From Saccharopolyspora endophytica (lineage in GTDB: Bacteria > Actinomycetota > Actinomycetes > Mycobacteriales > Pseudonocardiaceae): DNA of 64,000 nt. The stretch covers positions 62,001 to 126,000 of the forward strand of contig NZ_JAGPXE010000017.1 in assembly GCF_018070075.1 (NCBI RefSeq). The letters run 5' to 3'. Under the pieces are notes generated by a model that saw nothing but the letters and a program-made list of their open reading frames with translations, was not told the origin of the DNA and did not search any database. This document shows, one piece after another, positions 50,207-58,505 of the stretch (position 1 is the first letter of the stretch; the number at the start of each line of letters is the position of its first letter). Both the position numbers and the translations under genes were made by a program.

Positions 50207-51022
50207 CTACGCGTTCAACGCGTCGCCGGTGGTCGGCAGGACGGTCGGATCGCATCGCTGCCAGAACCGCGCGCCCAGCTCGGAGATCCGCACGCTGCGG
50301 CGCACCACCTTCGTCGACTTCGCCGAGCGCAACGCTTCCCGGATCCGCGACTCGGTCTGCAGGATCTCGTACTGGTCGTCCATGGCCTCCAGCTCGGGGC
50401 CGATCTCGACCAGTCCCAGCGCGTGCAGGCGGCTGAGGTAGAGCGGAACCTCCTCGTGCAGGGCCACTCCCACCGCACGACCGACGGTCGAGCCGTTGCG
50501 GAGCGCGAACCTGCTGGTCCCGCCGATGCCGGCGCGCTCGGCGACGTGCACCACGGGATAGGCGGCACCGTCACCGAGTCCCGCGAGGATGCGGGCTTCG
50601 TCCGGGGTGATCAGCCGCAGGATTCCGGCGTAGAGGCCTTCTCGGGCCTCGGCCTTGCTCGCGGTCGCCGAGCGGAACAGCAGCTCGGACATCGCCTCGC
50701 GCAGCCCGTCGTGGCCGTTGGCGACGTCCTCGTCCTCGGGAGCCTCCGGATCCGGGTGCTCCGCTTCGTCCTCTTGGCGTTCGTCGACGGAGTCCAGCCA
50801 GACCCGCACGCCGGAGGCCACGACCTTCTCGATGGCCTGCACCTGGCGTTCCACCTCGACGCCACCGGGCAGTTCGCGGACCAGGCCCATACCGGTGCGC
50901 GCGACATCGCGTCCCACCCGGCTCGCCAGGCCCAGCAGCCCGCCGATCACGTTCGAGCCCGTCGCCTCCGCGGCCTCGTGGTGCTCCTCGACGTGCCGGC
51001 TGAGCTCGATCTCCCCTGCCAC
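50207..51022 (-). CDS. DUF4393 (Abi-alpha-like) protein
   Basis: 271 aa from GTG 51022, preceded by GGGGG; the longer open frame is not conserved-looking. A Gly-rich amphipathic segment (NVIGGLLGLASRVGRDVART) is followed by a central charged part with LREAMSELLFRSATASKAEA near residue 130 and YAGILRLITPDEARILAGLG near 155, then a winged-helix-like C-terminal part (YLSRLHALGLVEIGPELEAM). This order fits DUF4393, a family that includes lactococcal abortive-infection AbiA-alpha-like proteins. Role here uncertain. Confidence 0.6.
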   Translation of the reverse strand: MAGEIELSRHVEEHHEAAEATGSNVIGGLLGLASRVGRDVARTGMGLVRELPGGVEVERQVQAIEKVVASGVRVWLDSVDERQEDEAEHPDPEAPEDEDVANGHDGLREAMSELLFRSATASKAEAREGLYAGILRLITPDEARILAGLGDGAAYPVVHVAERAGIGGTSRFALRNGSTVGRAVGVALHEEVPLYLSRLHALGLVEIGPELEAMDDQYEILQTESRIREALRSAKSTKVVRRSVRISELGARFWQRCDPTVLPTTGDALNA

Positions 51023-51241
51023 TCGGCCCCCTACCTCAACTCGTCGCGACCCGCCCCGACGCGGATCAGCGATCTGCGGAGTATCGCCCGAACGGCCCCG
51101 CCCGATCCAGGCCGGGGTCGTGGGAAGCACCGCGCCATTCCGCTCCGGGCAGCATCAGCGCACGTCGGCGGCCTGGTTTCGGCGCACGGCGAAGGGGGAA
51201 TCACTGTGCGCGACAGCCATCACGCCACGAGGAGAGCGACG

Positions 51242-51607
51242 TTGGCGAAGGGCAAAACGGACGTTCAGGTCCGCAGGATCTACGAGGCACCGGCCGACCG
51301 GGATGGCAACCGCGTGCTGGTGGATCGCGTCTGGCCGCGCGGCATGAGCAAGGACGACGCCGCTCTCACGGAGTGGTGCAAGGAAGTCGCGCCGTCGACG
51401 GAGCTGCGCAAGTGGTACGGCCACGACCCGGAGAAGTTCGACGAGTTCCGCCGCCGCTACCGCGCCGAGCTCGACGGGCCGGAACGAGCTGAAGCGCTCG
51501 GGCACTTGCGCGAACTGGCAGCGCGCAAGCGGCTGACGCTGCTGACGGGCACCAAGCACCCGGACATCAGCCAGGCCGCGGTGCTGTCCGATGTCCTGAC
51601 CAGCTGA
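51242..51607 (+). CDS. DUF488 family protein
   Basis: 121 aa, TTG start after GAGGAGAG with a 6-nt gap. VQVRRIYEAPADRDGNRVLV then DRVWPRG near residue 8, WCKEVAPSTELRKWYGHDP near 45 and LLTGTKHPDISQAAVL near 100 are characteristic of DUF488 (YeaO-like), with conserved Arg/Trp/Cys residues suggestive of a small enzyme of unknown activity. It stands alone, divergent from the DUF4393 gene and convergent with the acyl-CoA synthetase gene. Confidence 0.88.
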   Translation: MAKGKTDVQVRRIYEAPADRDGNRVLVDRVWPRGMSKDDAALTEWCKEVAPSTELRKWYGHDPEKFDEFRRRYRAELDGPERAEALGHLRELAARKRLTLLTGTKHPDISQAAVLSDVLTS

Positions 51608-51630
51608 CGCGGCATCGTCGCGGAGCGTGG

Positions 51631-53151
51631 TCAGTCGGCGACGGCTCGGGTTCGCAGCACGTTCTTCTGCAGCTTCCCGGTGGAGGTCTTGGGCAGCTCG
51701 CCGAAGGCGATCTTCTTCGGCGCCTTGAACGCGGCGATGCGGGCGCGGACGAAGTCGATCAGCTCGGCCTCCCCCGCGCTCGACCGCGCGCGCAGGCTGA
51801 CGAAGGCGACCGGGACCTCACCCCACTTCTTGTGCGGCGCCGCGACCACCGCGGCCTCCAGCACGTCGGGGTGGGCGGTGAGGGCGTTCTCGACCTCGAT
51901 GGAGGTGATGTTCTCGCCACCGGAGATGATCACGTCCTTGAGGCGGTCGCGCAGTTCGACGTAGCCGTCGGGGTGGCGAACGCCGAGGTCGCCGCTGCGG
52001 AACCAGCCGTCGAGGGTGGCGTTCTCGGTGGCCTCGGGGTCGCGGTAGTAGCCGAGCATGACATCGTTGCCGCGCAGCAGGATCTCGCCCGGCGTCCGCC
52101 CGTCGGCGGGGACGTCGTTGCCCTCGGGATCGGTGACGCGGACCGGTTCGGCGACGACGTTGGCGATGCCCTGGCGGGCGATCAGCCACGCCCGGCGCTC
52201 CGGGTCAGCGCTGTCCCACTCCGGTTGCCACTCGCAGACCACGGCGGGGCCGAAGGTCTCGGTGAGCCCGTACAGGTGGCGGATGTCGAACCCGAGCTCG
52301 CTCATCCTCGCCAGCAGCGCCGGCCACGGCGGTGCGCCACCCGCGAACACGCGCAGCACGTGGTCCAGCGTCCGCGCGTCGGGGTGTTCGGCGAGCATCG
52401 TCAGCACGGTCGGCGCGGCGCAGAAGTGCGTGATGCCCTCGGCATCGATCGCGCGCCAGACTTCCCCGGGATCGACCTTGCGCAGGCAGTGGTGCACGCC
52501 CCCGGCAGCCGTCACGGCCCACGGGAAGCACCAGCCGTTGGTGTGGAACATCGGCAGGGTCCACAGGTACTGGGACGAGGTGTCGAGCTTGGCGTGGTAG
52601 GCCATCGCCAGGGCCTGCAGGTAGGCGCCCCGGTGGTGGTACATGACGCCCTTGGGGCGGCCGGTGGTGCCGCTGGTGTAGTTGATCGACAGCAGCGACC
52701 GCTCGTCGGTCACCTCGACCCGGTGCGGTTCGGCCGCGTCGACCAGGTCGTCGTAGGACTCCGAGTCGATCACCGGGATCGACCGCTCCCCCAGCACCTC
52801 CCGGAACTCGGCGTCGACCAGGACCAGGCTCGCCCCGCTGTGCTCCACGACGTAGGCGATCTCCGACGGGGCCAGCCGGGTGTTGAGCGCGACCAGCACC
52901 GCACCGGCCAGCGGGACGCCGTAGTGCGCCTCCAGCAGCAGGTGGGTGTTCGGCGAGAGCACCGCGACCCGATCACCGGGTTCGACTCCCCGCGCGGCCA
53001 GCAGCCCGGCCAGCCGCTGCGCGCGGTCCCAGAGCTGGGCGTAGGTGTCCCGGCGATCGCCGTCGACGACCGCCGGCCGGTCGGCGAACACCGCCGCCGC
53101 GCGTTCCAGGAAGGACACCGGACTCAGTTCCCGAAAAGCGATCCCGGTCAA
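51631..53151 (-). CDS. AMP-forming acyl-CoA synthetase / fatty-acid ligase
   Basis: 506 aa from a TTG at 53151 supported by AAGGAGG 7 nt upstream. ANL superfamily: the P-loop LSINYTSGTTGRPKGVMYHH near residue 150, LYGLTETFGPAVVCEW near 280, WFRSGDLGVRHPDGYVELRD near 380 and the C-terminal catalytic Lys in PKTSTGKLQKN near 490. It is most like medium/short-chain fatty acyl-CoA ligases and FadD-like enzymes. No carrier-protein or beta-oxidation gene is adjacent. The 5' region carries one of the CCACWGTGG motifs. Confidence 0.9.
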   Translation of the reverse strand: MTGIAFRELSPVSFLERAAAVFADRPAVVDGDRRDTYAQLWDRAQRLAGLLAARGVEPGDRVAVLSPNTHLLLEAHYGVPLAGAVLVALNTRLAPSEIAYVVEHSGASLVLVDAEFREVLGERSIPVIDSESYDDLVDAAEPHRVEVTDERSLLSINYTSGTTGRPKGVMYHHRGAYLQALAMAYHAKLDTSSQYLWTLPMFHTNGWCFPWAVTAAGGVHHCLRKVDPGEVWRAIDAEGITHFCAAPTVLTMLAEHPDARTLDHVLRVFAGGAPPWPALLARMSELGFDIRHLYGLTETFGPAVVCEWQPEWDSADPERRAWLIARQGIANVVAEPVRVTDPEGNDVPADGRTPGEILLRGNDVMLGYYRDPEATENATLDGWFRSGDLGVRHPDGYVELRDRLKDVIISGGENITSIEVENALTAHPDVLEAAVVAAPHKKWGEVPVAFVSLRARSSAGEAELIDFVRARIAAFKAPKKIAFGELPKTSTGKLQKNVLRTRAVAD

Positions 53152-53534
53152 CCTGAAGCCTCCTTCTGCACCCGTCGTCGGGTGCGCGGAGCATAACCAC
53201 CCGGATCCGCCGGGGCGAGAGTTCGCGAGCGCGCAACGGTCCGGCGAGACTCGGAGGCCCGGCACGTCGCACGACTCGATCTCAGCGGAAGCGTCGAGGC
53301 AGGTGCGATCCCGGCAGGCGACCTCGGAGCCGATCGAAGCCGTCCACAGTGGCCTCACGACGTGGTCGACGCGGCCCATCCCGGCCACCTTCGTTGATCA
53401 CCGAAAACGTTGCCCGCTGAGGTGTGTTCCGCGAGAACCGGGGTACTCCGAGTTTATCCATTCGGATGCCGAACAAGATCTCGCGAGGAAGAGACCGAAG
53501 ACGCAGATGCTGCGAACGCGGGGAGGCTGCTTCC
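53152..53534 (+). other. Region upstream of the gas-vesicle operon, with a SigB-like promoter
   Basis: 383 bp without a gene. GTGT (53422-53425), 15-bp spacer, GGGTAC (53441-53446) fits the SigB-like consensus and would start transcription about 80 nt before gvpA. CCACAGTGG is at 53344-53352. The GGGGAGG ribosome-binding site of gvpA closes the region. Confidence 0.6.
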
Positions 53535-53954
53535 GTGACGGTGGCAAATAACCAACAGAGCCGAAGTTCCGCTGTTTCCAAGCAACAGGCGAGCAGTCTC
53601 GCCGACGTCGTGGACCTCATCTTGGAGAAGGGCTTGGTGATCGATGCGTTCGTGCGCGTCTCGCTCGTCGGCATCGAGCTGATCACCATCGACGCGCGCG
53701 TGGTGGTCGCCAGCGTGGACACCTACCTGCGCTTCGCCGAGGCGACCAACCGCCTGGACCTGCACGAGAAGGGCGGCAAGGACCTGCCCGAGCTCGTCGA
53801 GGGCGTCACCGAGAGCGGTTCGCAGGGCAAGACGAAGGGAGTGATCGAGGCGGCCAAGGACACGGTCGACGAGTTCCGCGACAGCAGCCGCGAACGGGAG
53901 AAGGAACCGGCGCGACCCAAGCGAAGCGCCCAGCGGAGGGAGAAGGAGGAATGA
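53535..53954 (+). CDS. gvpA: Gas vesicle structural protein GvpA with a charged C-terminal extension
   Basis: 139 aa, GTG start with GGGGAGG 8 nt upstream. Residues 18-75 are the GvpA core ([20 protein letters not shown], then [20 protein letters not shown] and [11 protein letters not shown]), which forms the amphipathic ribs of the vesicle wall. The remaining ~60 residues are an added Lys/Glu/Arg-rich tail ([15 protein letters not shown] ... [15 protein letters not shown]). Actinobacterial GvpA proteins often have such tails, and no floating gas vesicles are established for most of these hosts. First gene of the operon; overlaps gvpF by ATGA. Confidence 0.92.
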   Translation: MTVANNQQSRSSAVSKQQASSLADVVDLILEKGLVIDAFVRVSLVGIELITIDARVVVASVDTYLRFAEATNRLDLHEKGGKDLPELVEGVTESGSQGKTKGVIEAAKDTVDEFRDSSREREKEPARPKRSAQRREKEE

Positions 53955-54727
53955 CCGCGCAGGCCGATCACCAGCAGAGCCGCGCCGAGACGAGGCACGG
54001 TGCGTACGTGTACGGGATCACGCGTGAGCAGGAGGCCGGGCCTGGTGCTCTCCCGACTGTCGGGGTTGAATCCGAGGTGCGCGTGGTGTCACGTGGTGGG
54101 CTGTCGGCCTTGATCAGCGATCTGGAGATCAACCGTCCGCTCGGCACACCCGCCGACCTGCTGGCGCACGAACGCGTGCTGGACGCCGTCGCAGTCGAGA
54201 CCACCGTGCTGCCCATGCGGTTCGGCGCGGTCCTCGCCGATGCCGACGCCGTCGCCGACGAACTCCTCGAACCCCATCGCGACGAGTTCACATCGGCGCT
54301 GGCCGAGCTCGACGGCACGATCCAGTACGCGGTCCGCGGTTCCTACCTCGACGATGCGCACCTGCGCGAAGTCGTCGCGGAGGACCCCGTGATCGCCGAG
54401 TTGCGGGAGCAGCTGCGCGGTGTCGCGGAGGACGCCGCCTACGAAGAACGCGTTCGGCTCGGAGAACTGGTCCACGACGCGGTGGTGGCCAAACGCCGGG
54501 CCGATGCGGAGCAGCTGGTCCTGGCGACCGACTCGGCGACGCTGCGGTCGCGAGTCCACGACGTCGTCGGCGAATCGGAAGCCCTGCACGTGTCCTTCCT
54601 CGTCGACCGGGATCAGGTCTCCGACTTCGAAGACGCGCTCGGAGAACTCGCGCAGCGGTGGGCCGAGCGGATCGGCCTGCGCCAGATCGGCCCGCTCGCG
54701 CCGTACGACTTCGTGCCGGAGGACTGA
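53951..54727 (+). CDS. gvpF: Gas vesicle protein GvpF/GvpL (first copy)
   Basis: 258 aa. [12 protein letters not shown] near residue 16 and [15 protein letters not shown] near 48 mark the N-terminal ferredoxin-like domain, [20 protein letters not shown] near 85 the family signature, and [20 protein letters not shown] with the C-terminal [12 protein letters not shown] the second domain. GvpF-type proteins are accessory wall or assembly proteins. A second, divergent family member lies at 55784-56566. Confidence 0.92.
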   Translation: MTAQADHQQSRAETRHGAYVYGITREQEAGPGALPTVGVESEVRVVSRGGLSALISDLEINRPLGTPADLLAHERVLDAVAVETTVLPMRFGAVLADADAVADELLEPHRDEFTSALAELDGTIQYAVRGSYLDDAHLREVVAEDPVIAELREQLRGVAEDAAYEERVRLGELVHDAVVAKRRADAEQLVLATDSATLRSRVHDVVGESEALHVSFLVDRDQVSDFEDALGELAQRWAERIGLRQIGPLAPYDFVPED

Positions 54728-54728
54728 C

Positions 54729-54974
54729 ATGGGTTTGATCACGGCGTTCCTCGACCTCCCCTTGAAACCGGCCCGAGCGACGGTGTGGGTGGCGGAGAAG
54801 CTCAAGGACGCGGCGGAGGCCGAGTACTACGACCCGGCGGTGGTGCGCAACGAGCTGGCGAAGGTCGAAGACGCGCACGCCGTCGGGGAGTTGACCGACG
54901 AGCAGCGGGACGACCTCCAGATGGCGCTGTTGGACCGTCTGGTGGAGGCGCAGAACCTGACCGAGGAGACGTGA
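54729..54974 (+). CDS. gvpG: Gas vesicle protein GvpG
   Basis: 81 aa. GLITAFLDLPLKPARATVWV near residue 2 is the GvpG N-terminus, followed by an acidic helical half (ELAKVEDAHAVGELTDEQRD). A small accessory protein always found with GvpF/L. It starts one base after the gvpF stop. Confidence 0.9.
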   Translation: MGLITAFLDLPLKPARATVWVAEKLKDAAEAEYYDPAVVRNELAKVEDAHAVGELTDEQRDDLQMALLDRLVEAQNLTEET

Positions 54975-54980
54975 TCCGCA

Positions 54981-55394
54981 GTGGCCGGTGATGCCAGGGA
55001 CGACGCGAAGCCGCGCAGGGAACGCCCGCCGTCGCGTCGGGCGTCGGAGCCCACCGAGCGACGACGTCGCCGTCGCGACGAGGAGCAGGAGAACGCACCA
55101 CGTCGCCAGGAAGTCCCCGCTCAGGAGCGGACGCGGCAGCTCGGGGCCGCGGAGGCCGCGAAGCTCGCGGTCGATCACGTCACGGCGCTCACCGGGCGCG
55201 AATCGGAGGGAGTGACCTCGCTGGAACGCACCGACGACGGCTGGCTCGTGGGCGTCGAAGTCGTCGAAAGCCGCCGCGTGCCCGACAGCACGGACCTCCT
55301 GGCCGTGTACGAGGCGGCGGTGGACCACAGCGGCGAGCTCGTCTCGTATCGCCGCGTCGACCGCTACGCGCGAGGGCGCGGAAACGAGCGCTGA
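54981..55394 (+). CDS. gvpO: Gas vesicle protein GvpO
   Basis: 137 aa, GTG start. The first ~50 residues are a highly charged Arg-rich extension (RRRASEPTERRRRRRDEEQ). The conserved part is AAEAAKLAVDHVTALTGRES near residue 54, then GWLVGVEVVESRRVPDSTDL and LAVYEAAVDHSGELVSYRRV. GvpO in haloarchaea affects expression; in actinobacteria it is a usual cluster member. Here it follows gvpG rather than preceding gvpA. Confidence 0.9.
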   Translation: MAGDARDDAKPRRERPPSRRASEPTERRRRRRDEEQENAPRRQEVPAQERTRQLGAAEAAKLAVDHVTALTGRESEGVTSLERTDDGWLVGVEVVESRRVPDSTDLLAVYEAAVDHSGELVSYRRVDRYARGRGNER

Positions 55395-55410
55395 TCGAGG
55401 GAGGACCCGG

Positions 55411-55794
55411 ATGACGGAGCCGAACGGTGGCAGGACCGGCCCTCCGGCGAGGTACGGGCAGGCGGGTGCGCTGTCGTCCCGGTCCGAGTCCGCGAACCTC
55501 GCCGACATCCTGGAACGCGTGCTCGACAAGGGCATCGTCATCGCCGGCGACATCCGGGTCAACCTGCTCGACATCGAGCTGCTCACCATCAAGCTCCGGC
55601 TCGTGGTGGCCTCCGTGGAACGCGCACGGGAGATGGGCATCGACTGGTGGGAGCACGACCCGTCGCTGTCCTCGGGGCAGCGCGACCTCGTTCACGAGAA
55701 CCGCCGCCTGGAGCGGAGGGTGCGCGAGCTCGAATCCGGTTCCGCAGAGACACCCCCGAACACCGAAGAGGACGAGGAGCGGCGTGGTGGTTGA
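55411..55794 (+). CDS. gvpJ: Gas vesicle protein GvpJ (GvpA paralogue)
   Basis: 127 aa, ATG after GGAGGA. ANLADILERVLDKGIVIAGD then IRVNLLDIELLTIKLRLVVA near residues 28-67 is a GvpA-like core with the GvpJ wording; the C-terminal part is a coiled-coil-like charged helix (VHENRRLERRVRELE). GvpJ is a minor component needed for vesicle nucleation or cone shape. Its 3' end overlaps the next gene. Confidence 0.9.
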   Translation: MTEPNGGRTGPPARYGQAGALSSRSESANLADILERVLDKGIVIAGDIRVNLLDIELLTIKLRLVVASVERAREMGIDWWEHDPSLSSGQRDLVHENRRLERRVRELESGSAETPPNTEEDEERRGG

Positions 55795-56566
55795 ACCGTT
55801 GACCTACGTGTACGCGATCGCTCGCGGACAGGACGCGAACCTCCCGTCCGAGTTGGAGGGAATCGCCGGCTCGACCGTCCGCTGGGTCGAGGTCGCGGGC
55901 CTGAGCGCGCTGGTCAGCGACGTCGCCGAGGACGAGTTCGGCGAACCGGCGCTGCGCCGCAACCTGGAGGATCTCGACTGGCTGGGCAAGGCGGTCCGCG
56001 ACCACAACCGGGTCGTCGAGGCGGCCGCGAGCGTCCGGCCGGTGGCGCCCATGGGGTTCGCCACCGTCTACTACAGCGACCGCCGCGTGCGCGAGTGCCT
56101 GGCGGACCGGGCGGACAGGTTCGAGACCGTGCTCGACCGGGTCACCGGCCGAACGGAGTGGGGCGTCAAGGCGTACGCGGACATCTCCGCCGGTCAACCC
56201 GGTTCGAGCGAGCCCCGGGGCGAGCGGCCCGGCGCCGCGTACTTGCAGCGGCTCCGCCGCCGCGAGGAGAGCCGTGAGCAGGCGAAGGAGGAGGCACTGC
56301 ACCACGCGGCCGAGGTTCACGCGTCGCTGGTCGAGCTGGCGGAGGAGTCGACCGCCCACCCACCGCAAAGCCGCGAGCTCGCGGGCTACGACGGTGTGAT
56401 GGTGCTCAACGGCGCTTACCTGGTCGACGACACCCGCGAGGGCTCGTTCAAGGAGAAGCTGCGAGAGCTGGCGCACGGCCACCCGAAGTTCAGGTTCGAA
56501 CTCACCGGGCCGTGGCCGCCGTACTCCTTCGCCACGATCCTGGAAGACGAGCGGGAGCAGCGATGA
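55784..56566 (+). CDS. gvpL: Gas vesicle protein GvpL/GvpF (second copy)
   Basis: 260 aa from GTG 55784; GTG 55787 is equally possible and better spaced from GAGGAG (55774-55779). YVYAIARGQDANL near residue 5, AGLSALVSDVAEDEFGEPAL near 32, APMGFATVYYSDRRVRECL near 85 and the C-terminal GVMVLNGAYLVDDTREGSF and GPWPPYSFATI are GvpF/L features. A central Arg/Glu-rich helix (LQRLRRREESREQAKEEALH) is longer than in the first copy. It overlaps gvpJ and the gvpS-like gene. Confidence 0.92.
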   Translation: MVVEPLTYVYAIARGQDANLPSELEGIAGSTVRWVEVAGLSALVSDVAEDEFGEPALRRNLEDLDWLGKAVRDHNRVVEAAASVRPVAPMGFATVYYSDRRVRECLADRADRFETVLDRVTGRTEWGVKAYADISAGQPGSSEPRGERPGAAYLQRLRRREESREQAKEEALHHAAEVHASLVELAEESTAHPPQSRELAGYDGVMVLNGAYLVDDTREGSFKEKLRELAHGHPKFRFELTGPWPPYSFATILEDEREQR

Positions 56567-56775
56567 CGTCCGAGGAACCGGCACCGGTGGAGCTGCGCGG
56601 ACCCCAGGACGTCGCGCTCGTCGACCTGCTGGACCGGCTCCTGGCCGGGGGCGTGGTCATCGCCGGCGACATCACGATCTCGCTCGCGGACGTCGACCTC
56701 GTCCAGGTCTCCCTGCGGGCGCTCATCACCTCCATCCGCGCGGAGACCACGGGGCAGGAGGGACCACCGGCGTGA
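56563..56775 (+). CDS. gvpS: Gas vesicle protein of the GvpA/J/M/S group (GvpS-like)
   Basis: 70 aa, start overlapping the gvpL stop by ATGA. ALVDLLDRLLAGGVVIAGDI, then TISLADVDLVQVSLRALITS is a minimal GvpA-like core without tails. In actinobacterial clusters the small third GvpA-like protein before gvpK is called GvpS; by fold it could equally be named GvpM. Overlaps gvpK by 4 bp. Confidence 0.85.
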   Translation: MTSEEPAPVELRGPQDVALVDLLDRLLAGGVVIAGDITISLADVDLVQVSLRALITSIRAETTGQEGPPA

Positions 56776-57101
56776 CCGAGCCGAACGACGACGCGCACGC
56801 GCGATCGCGACGCCTGCAGAACCGGATCGAAGCGGACTCCGAGTCGATCAAGCGCGACCTCGTGCGCCTGGTCCTCACCCTGGTCGAACTCGTGCGTCAG
56901 CTCATGGAGCGGCAGGCGCTGCGCCGGGTCGACGAAGGCGATCTGTCGGAGGAGCAGATCGAGGAGATCGGACTCGGCCTCATGCAGCTGGCGGAGGCCA
57001 TGTCCGAGCTCCAGGACCACTTCGGGCTCTCCCCGGAAGACCTCAACCTCGACCTCGGACCGCTCGGTTCGTTGCTGCCCGAGGAACGGGATCGGCCGTG
57101 A
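56772..57101 (+). CDS. gvpK: Gas vesicle protein GvpK
   Basis: 109 aa, GTG start within the upstream stop. NRIEADSESIKRDLVRLVLT near residue 17, then LMERQALRRVDEGDLSEEQI and LGLMQLAEAM match GvpK, an essential assembly protein, and the C-terminus LNLDLGPLGSLLP is typical. Last gene of the operon. No gvpN (AAA ATPase), gvpC or gvpV is present nearby. Confidence 0.92.
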   Translation: MTEPNDDAHARSRRLQNRIEADSESIKRDLVRLVLTLVELVRQLMERQALRRVDEGDLSEEQIEEIGLGLMQLAEAMSELQDHFGLSPEDLNLDLGPLGSLLPEERDRP

Positions 57102-57137
57102 GCGCTGCTCCGACGCCGTGCGCTTCCCCGAGCGGCA

Positions 57138-57635
57138 TCAGAACTCGAAGCCGCCCGGTTTTCCGTTGCGGTCGGCGATGAGACCGGCCAGCGTGGCGAT
57201 GGCGATCTCGGGCGGCGTGCGCGAACCGATGTTGAGCCCGATGGGGCGGTGCACCCGCTCGATCTGCGCGTCGTCCACGCCGAGGTCGCGCAGGGCCTGG
57301 ACGTGCGGGCCCTCGTGGCGCGGGTTGCCCATGATCCCGATCCAGCGGGCTTCGTGCCGCAGCGCGTCGCGCAGCACCGGTCCGAGCTCGTCGCGGTGGT
57401 GGTCGGTGACGACCAGGTCCGTGCCGGGGCTCAGCTCCGGCACCTCCGCCAGAGCGTCCAGGCCCGCGGCACGTTCCGGGTCGGGCTCGATGAGCATCGT
57501 GGCGTAGCCGAGGTCCCGGCCGTAGCGCAGCAGGTGTTCGGCGACGGGCGAGGCGAAGACCGCCGCCAGCACTCGCTGCCCGGATTCGGCCGGCACTTCA
57601 CCGTGCGCGACCGCGCACGCGGCATCCTCGGTCAT
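57138..57635 (-). CDS. XdhC-like Rossmann-domain protein (short form)
   Basis: 165 aa from the ATG at 57635; the open frame reaches 57815 but overlaps the neighbouring gene. It corresponds to the C-terminal XdhC domain alone: VFASPVAEHLLRYGRDLGYA near residue 30, TDLVVTDHHRDELGPVLRDA near 75, IGIMGNPRH near 103, and RPIGLNIGSRTPPEIAIATL near 135. XdhC proteins bind molybdenum cofactor and sulfurate it before insertion into xanthine-dehydrogenase-type enzymes. A molybdenum enzyme of that family is encoded at 7.8-11.3 kb. Possibly leaderless (CATGCT 7 nt before the start). Confidence 0.82.
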   Translation of the reverse strand: MTEDAACAVAHGEVPAESGQRVLAAVFASPVAEHLLRYGRDLGYATMLIEPDPERAAGLDALAEVPELSPGTDLVVTDHHRDELGPVLRDALRHEARWIGIMGNPRHEGPHVQALRDLGVDDAQIERVHRPIGLNIGSRTPPEIAIATLAGLIADRNGKPGGFEF

Positions 57636-57678
57636 GCGCCCCAGCATGCCAGCCGCTCCCAGGCCGGGACCACCACCG

Positions 57679-58305
57679 CTACAGCCGCGTGGCGGTGGCC
57701 AGCCACGCGGGGACGTCCACCTGCGCGCCCTCGGCGACTCCGTGGGCCTGCGCGTGATCACCGCGCGCGACGCCCCGGTAGGTGCTCGGGCGGACGCGCT
57801 CCAGTCGCCAGCCATCGGTGAACACGCGCGGGAACACCGACTCGGCGACGCGCGGTCCGAGCGCGGGCTCGGCGTCGGCCAGCGCCAGGACGTGGACCGT
57901 CGCCCCCGGCCGGCACACCCCGTGCAGGCTGCGCAAGTAGCGCAGTTGGTCCTCCTCCCCGAAGACGTGGAACAGGGCGCTGTCGACGACCGTGTCGAAG
58001 GGCCCGCCGGTCAGCGCCAGCGCGTCGGCGGACTCGAAGCGCGCGGGCACGTCGCGGGCGGCGGCGTTGGCGCGGGCGAGTTCGATCGCGTGCGGCGCCG
58101 AGTCCACGCCCAGCACGTCGTAGCCGAGCTCGGTCAGCAGGATGGTGTGCTCGCCGGTGCCGCAGCCGGGGTCGAGCACCGCTCCCCCGATCTCACCGCC
58201 CCGTTCGAGCTCGACGATCGCCTCTTGCGGCGCGCCGATCACCCACGGTGCGGTGCCCGCCACATACGCCTCGTCGAATACTGAGCGATCCACAGACGTT
58301 CCCAT
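57679..58305 (-). CDS. Class I SAM-dependent methyltransferase
   Basis: 208 aa. Motif I VLDPGCGTGEHTILL near residue 43, post-I VLGVDSAPHAIELARA near 64, FDTVVDSALFHVFGEEDQLR near 103. The N-terminal FDEAYVAGTAPWVIGAPQEA is seen in the thiopurine/tellurite-type small methyltransferases (TehB/TPMT-like). The gene starts 38 bp downstream of a MerR-type promoter palindrome, so it may answer to a redox, metal or drug signal. Substrate unknown. Confidence 0.88.
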   Translation of the reverse strand: MGTSVDRSVFDEAYVAGTAPWVIGAPQEAIVELERGGEIGGAVLDPGCGTGEHTILLTELGYDVLGVDSAPHAIELARANAAARDVPARFESADALALTGGPFDTVVDSALFHVFGEEDQLRYLRSLHGVCRPGATVHVLALADAEPALGPRVAESVFPRVFTDGWRLERVRPSTYRGVARGDHAQAHGVAEGAQVDVPAWLATATRL

Positions 58306-58337
58306 GAGGTGTCCCTTTCATCTGAGCAGGTCACCTC

Positions 58338-58368
58338 AGCCTGCGACCTCCACTTAACTGGAGGTCAA
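58338..58368 (-). promoter_or_regulatory. MerR-type promoter/operator
   Basis: On the minus strand TTGACC (-35, 58368-58363) is followed by a 19-bp spacer and CAGGCT (-10, 58343-58338). The palindrome GACCTCCA-N6-TGGAGGTC (58345-58366) lies between them, as in MerR/SoxR-controlled promoters. Its central 18 bp match the SoxR box form CCTCAAGTTAACTTGAGG at 15 positions. Leader to the methyltransferase start would be about 25 nt. Confidence 0.65.
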
Positions 58369-58505
58369 CACCTCGGCGAGCCCCTTTCGCGCGGGGACCA
58401 CCACACCCGCGGTGCCGCGGCGGGCTGAGCACCTCCAACCCGCGCCGGACGTGACGCGAACCACTCCACGATCAACTTGGAATTACGGCGCGCTCACTTA
58501 TGTTG

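Noticed and set aside
48611-50600. Very long plus-strand open frame opposite DUF445 and DUF4393
   Set aside because: Only its last 121 codons (the DUF488 gene from 51242) look like a protein; the rest mirrors minus-strand coding sequence.
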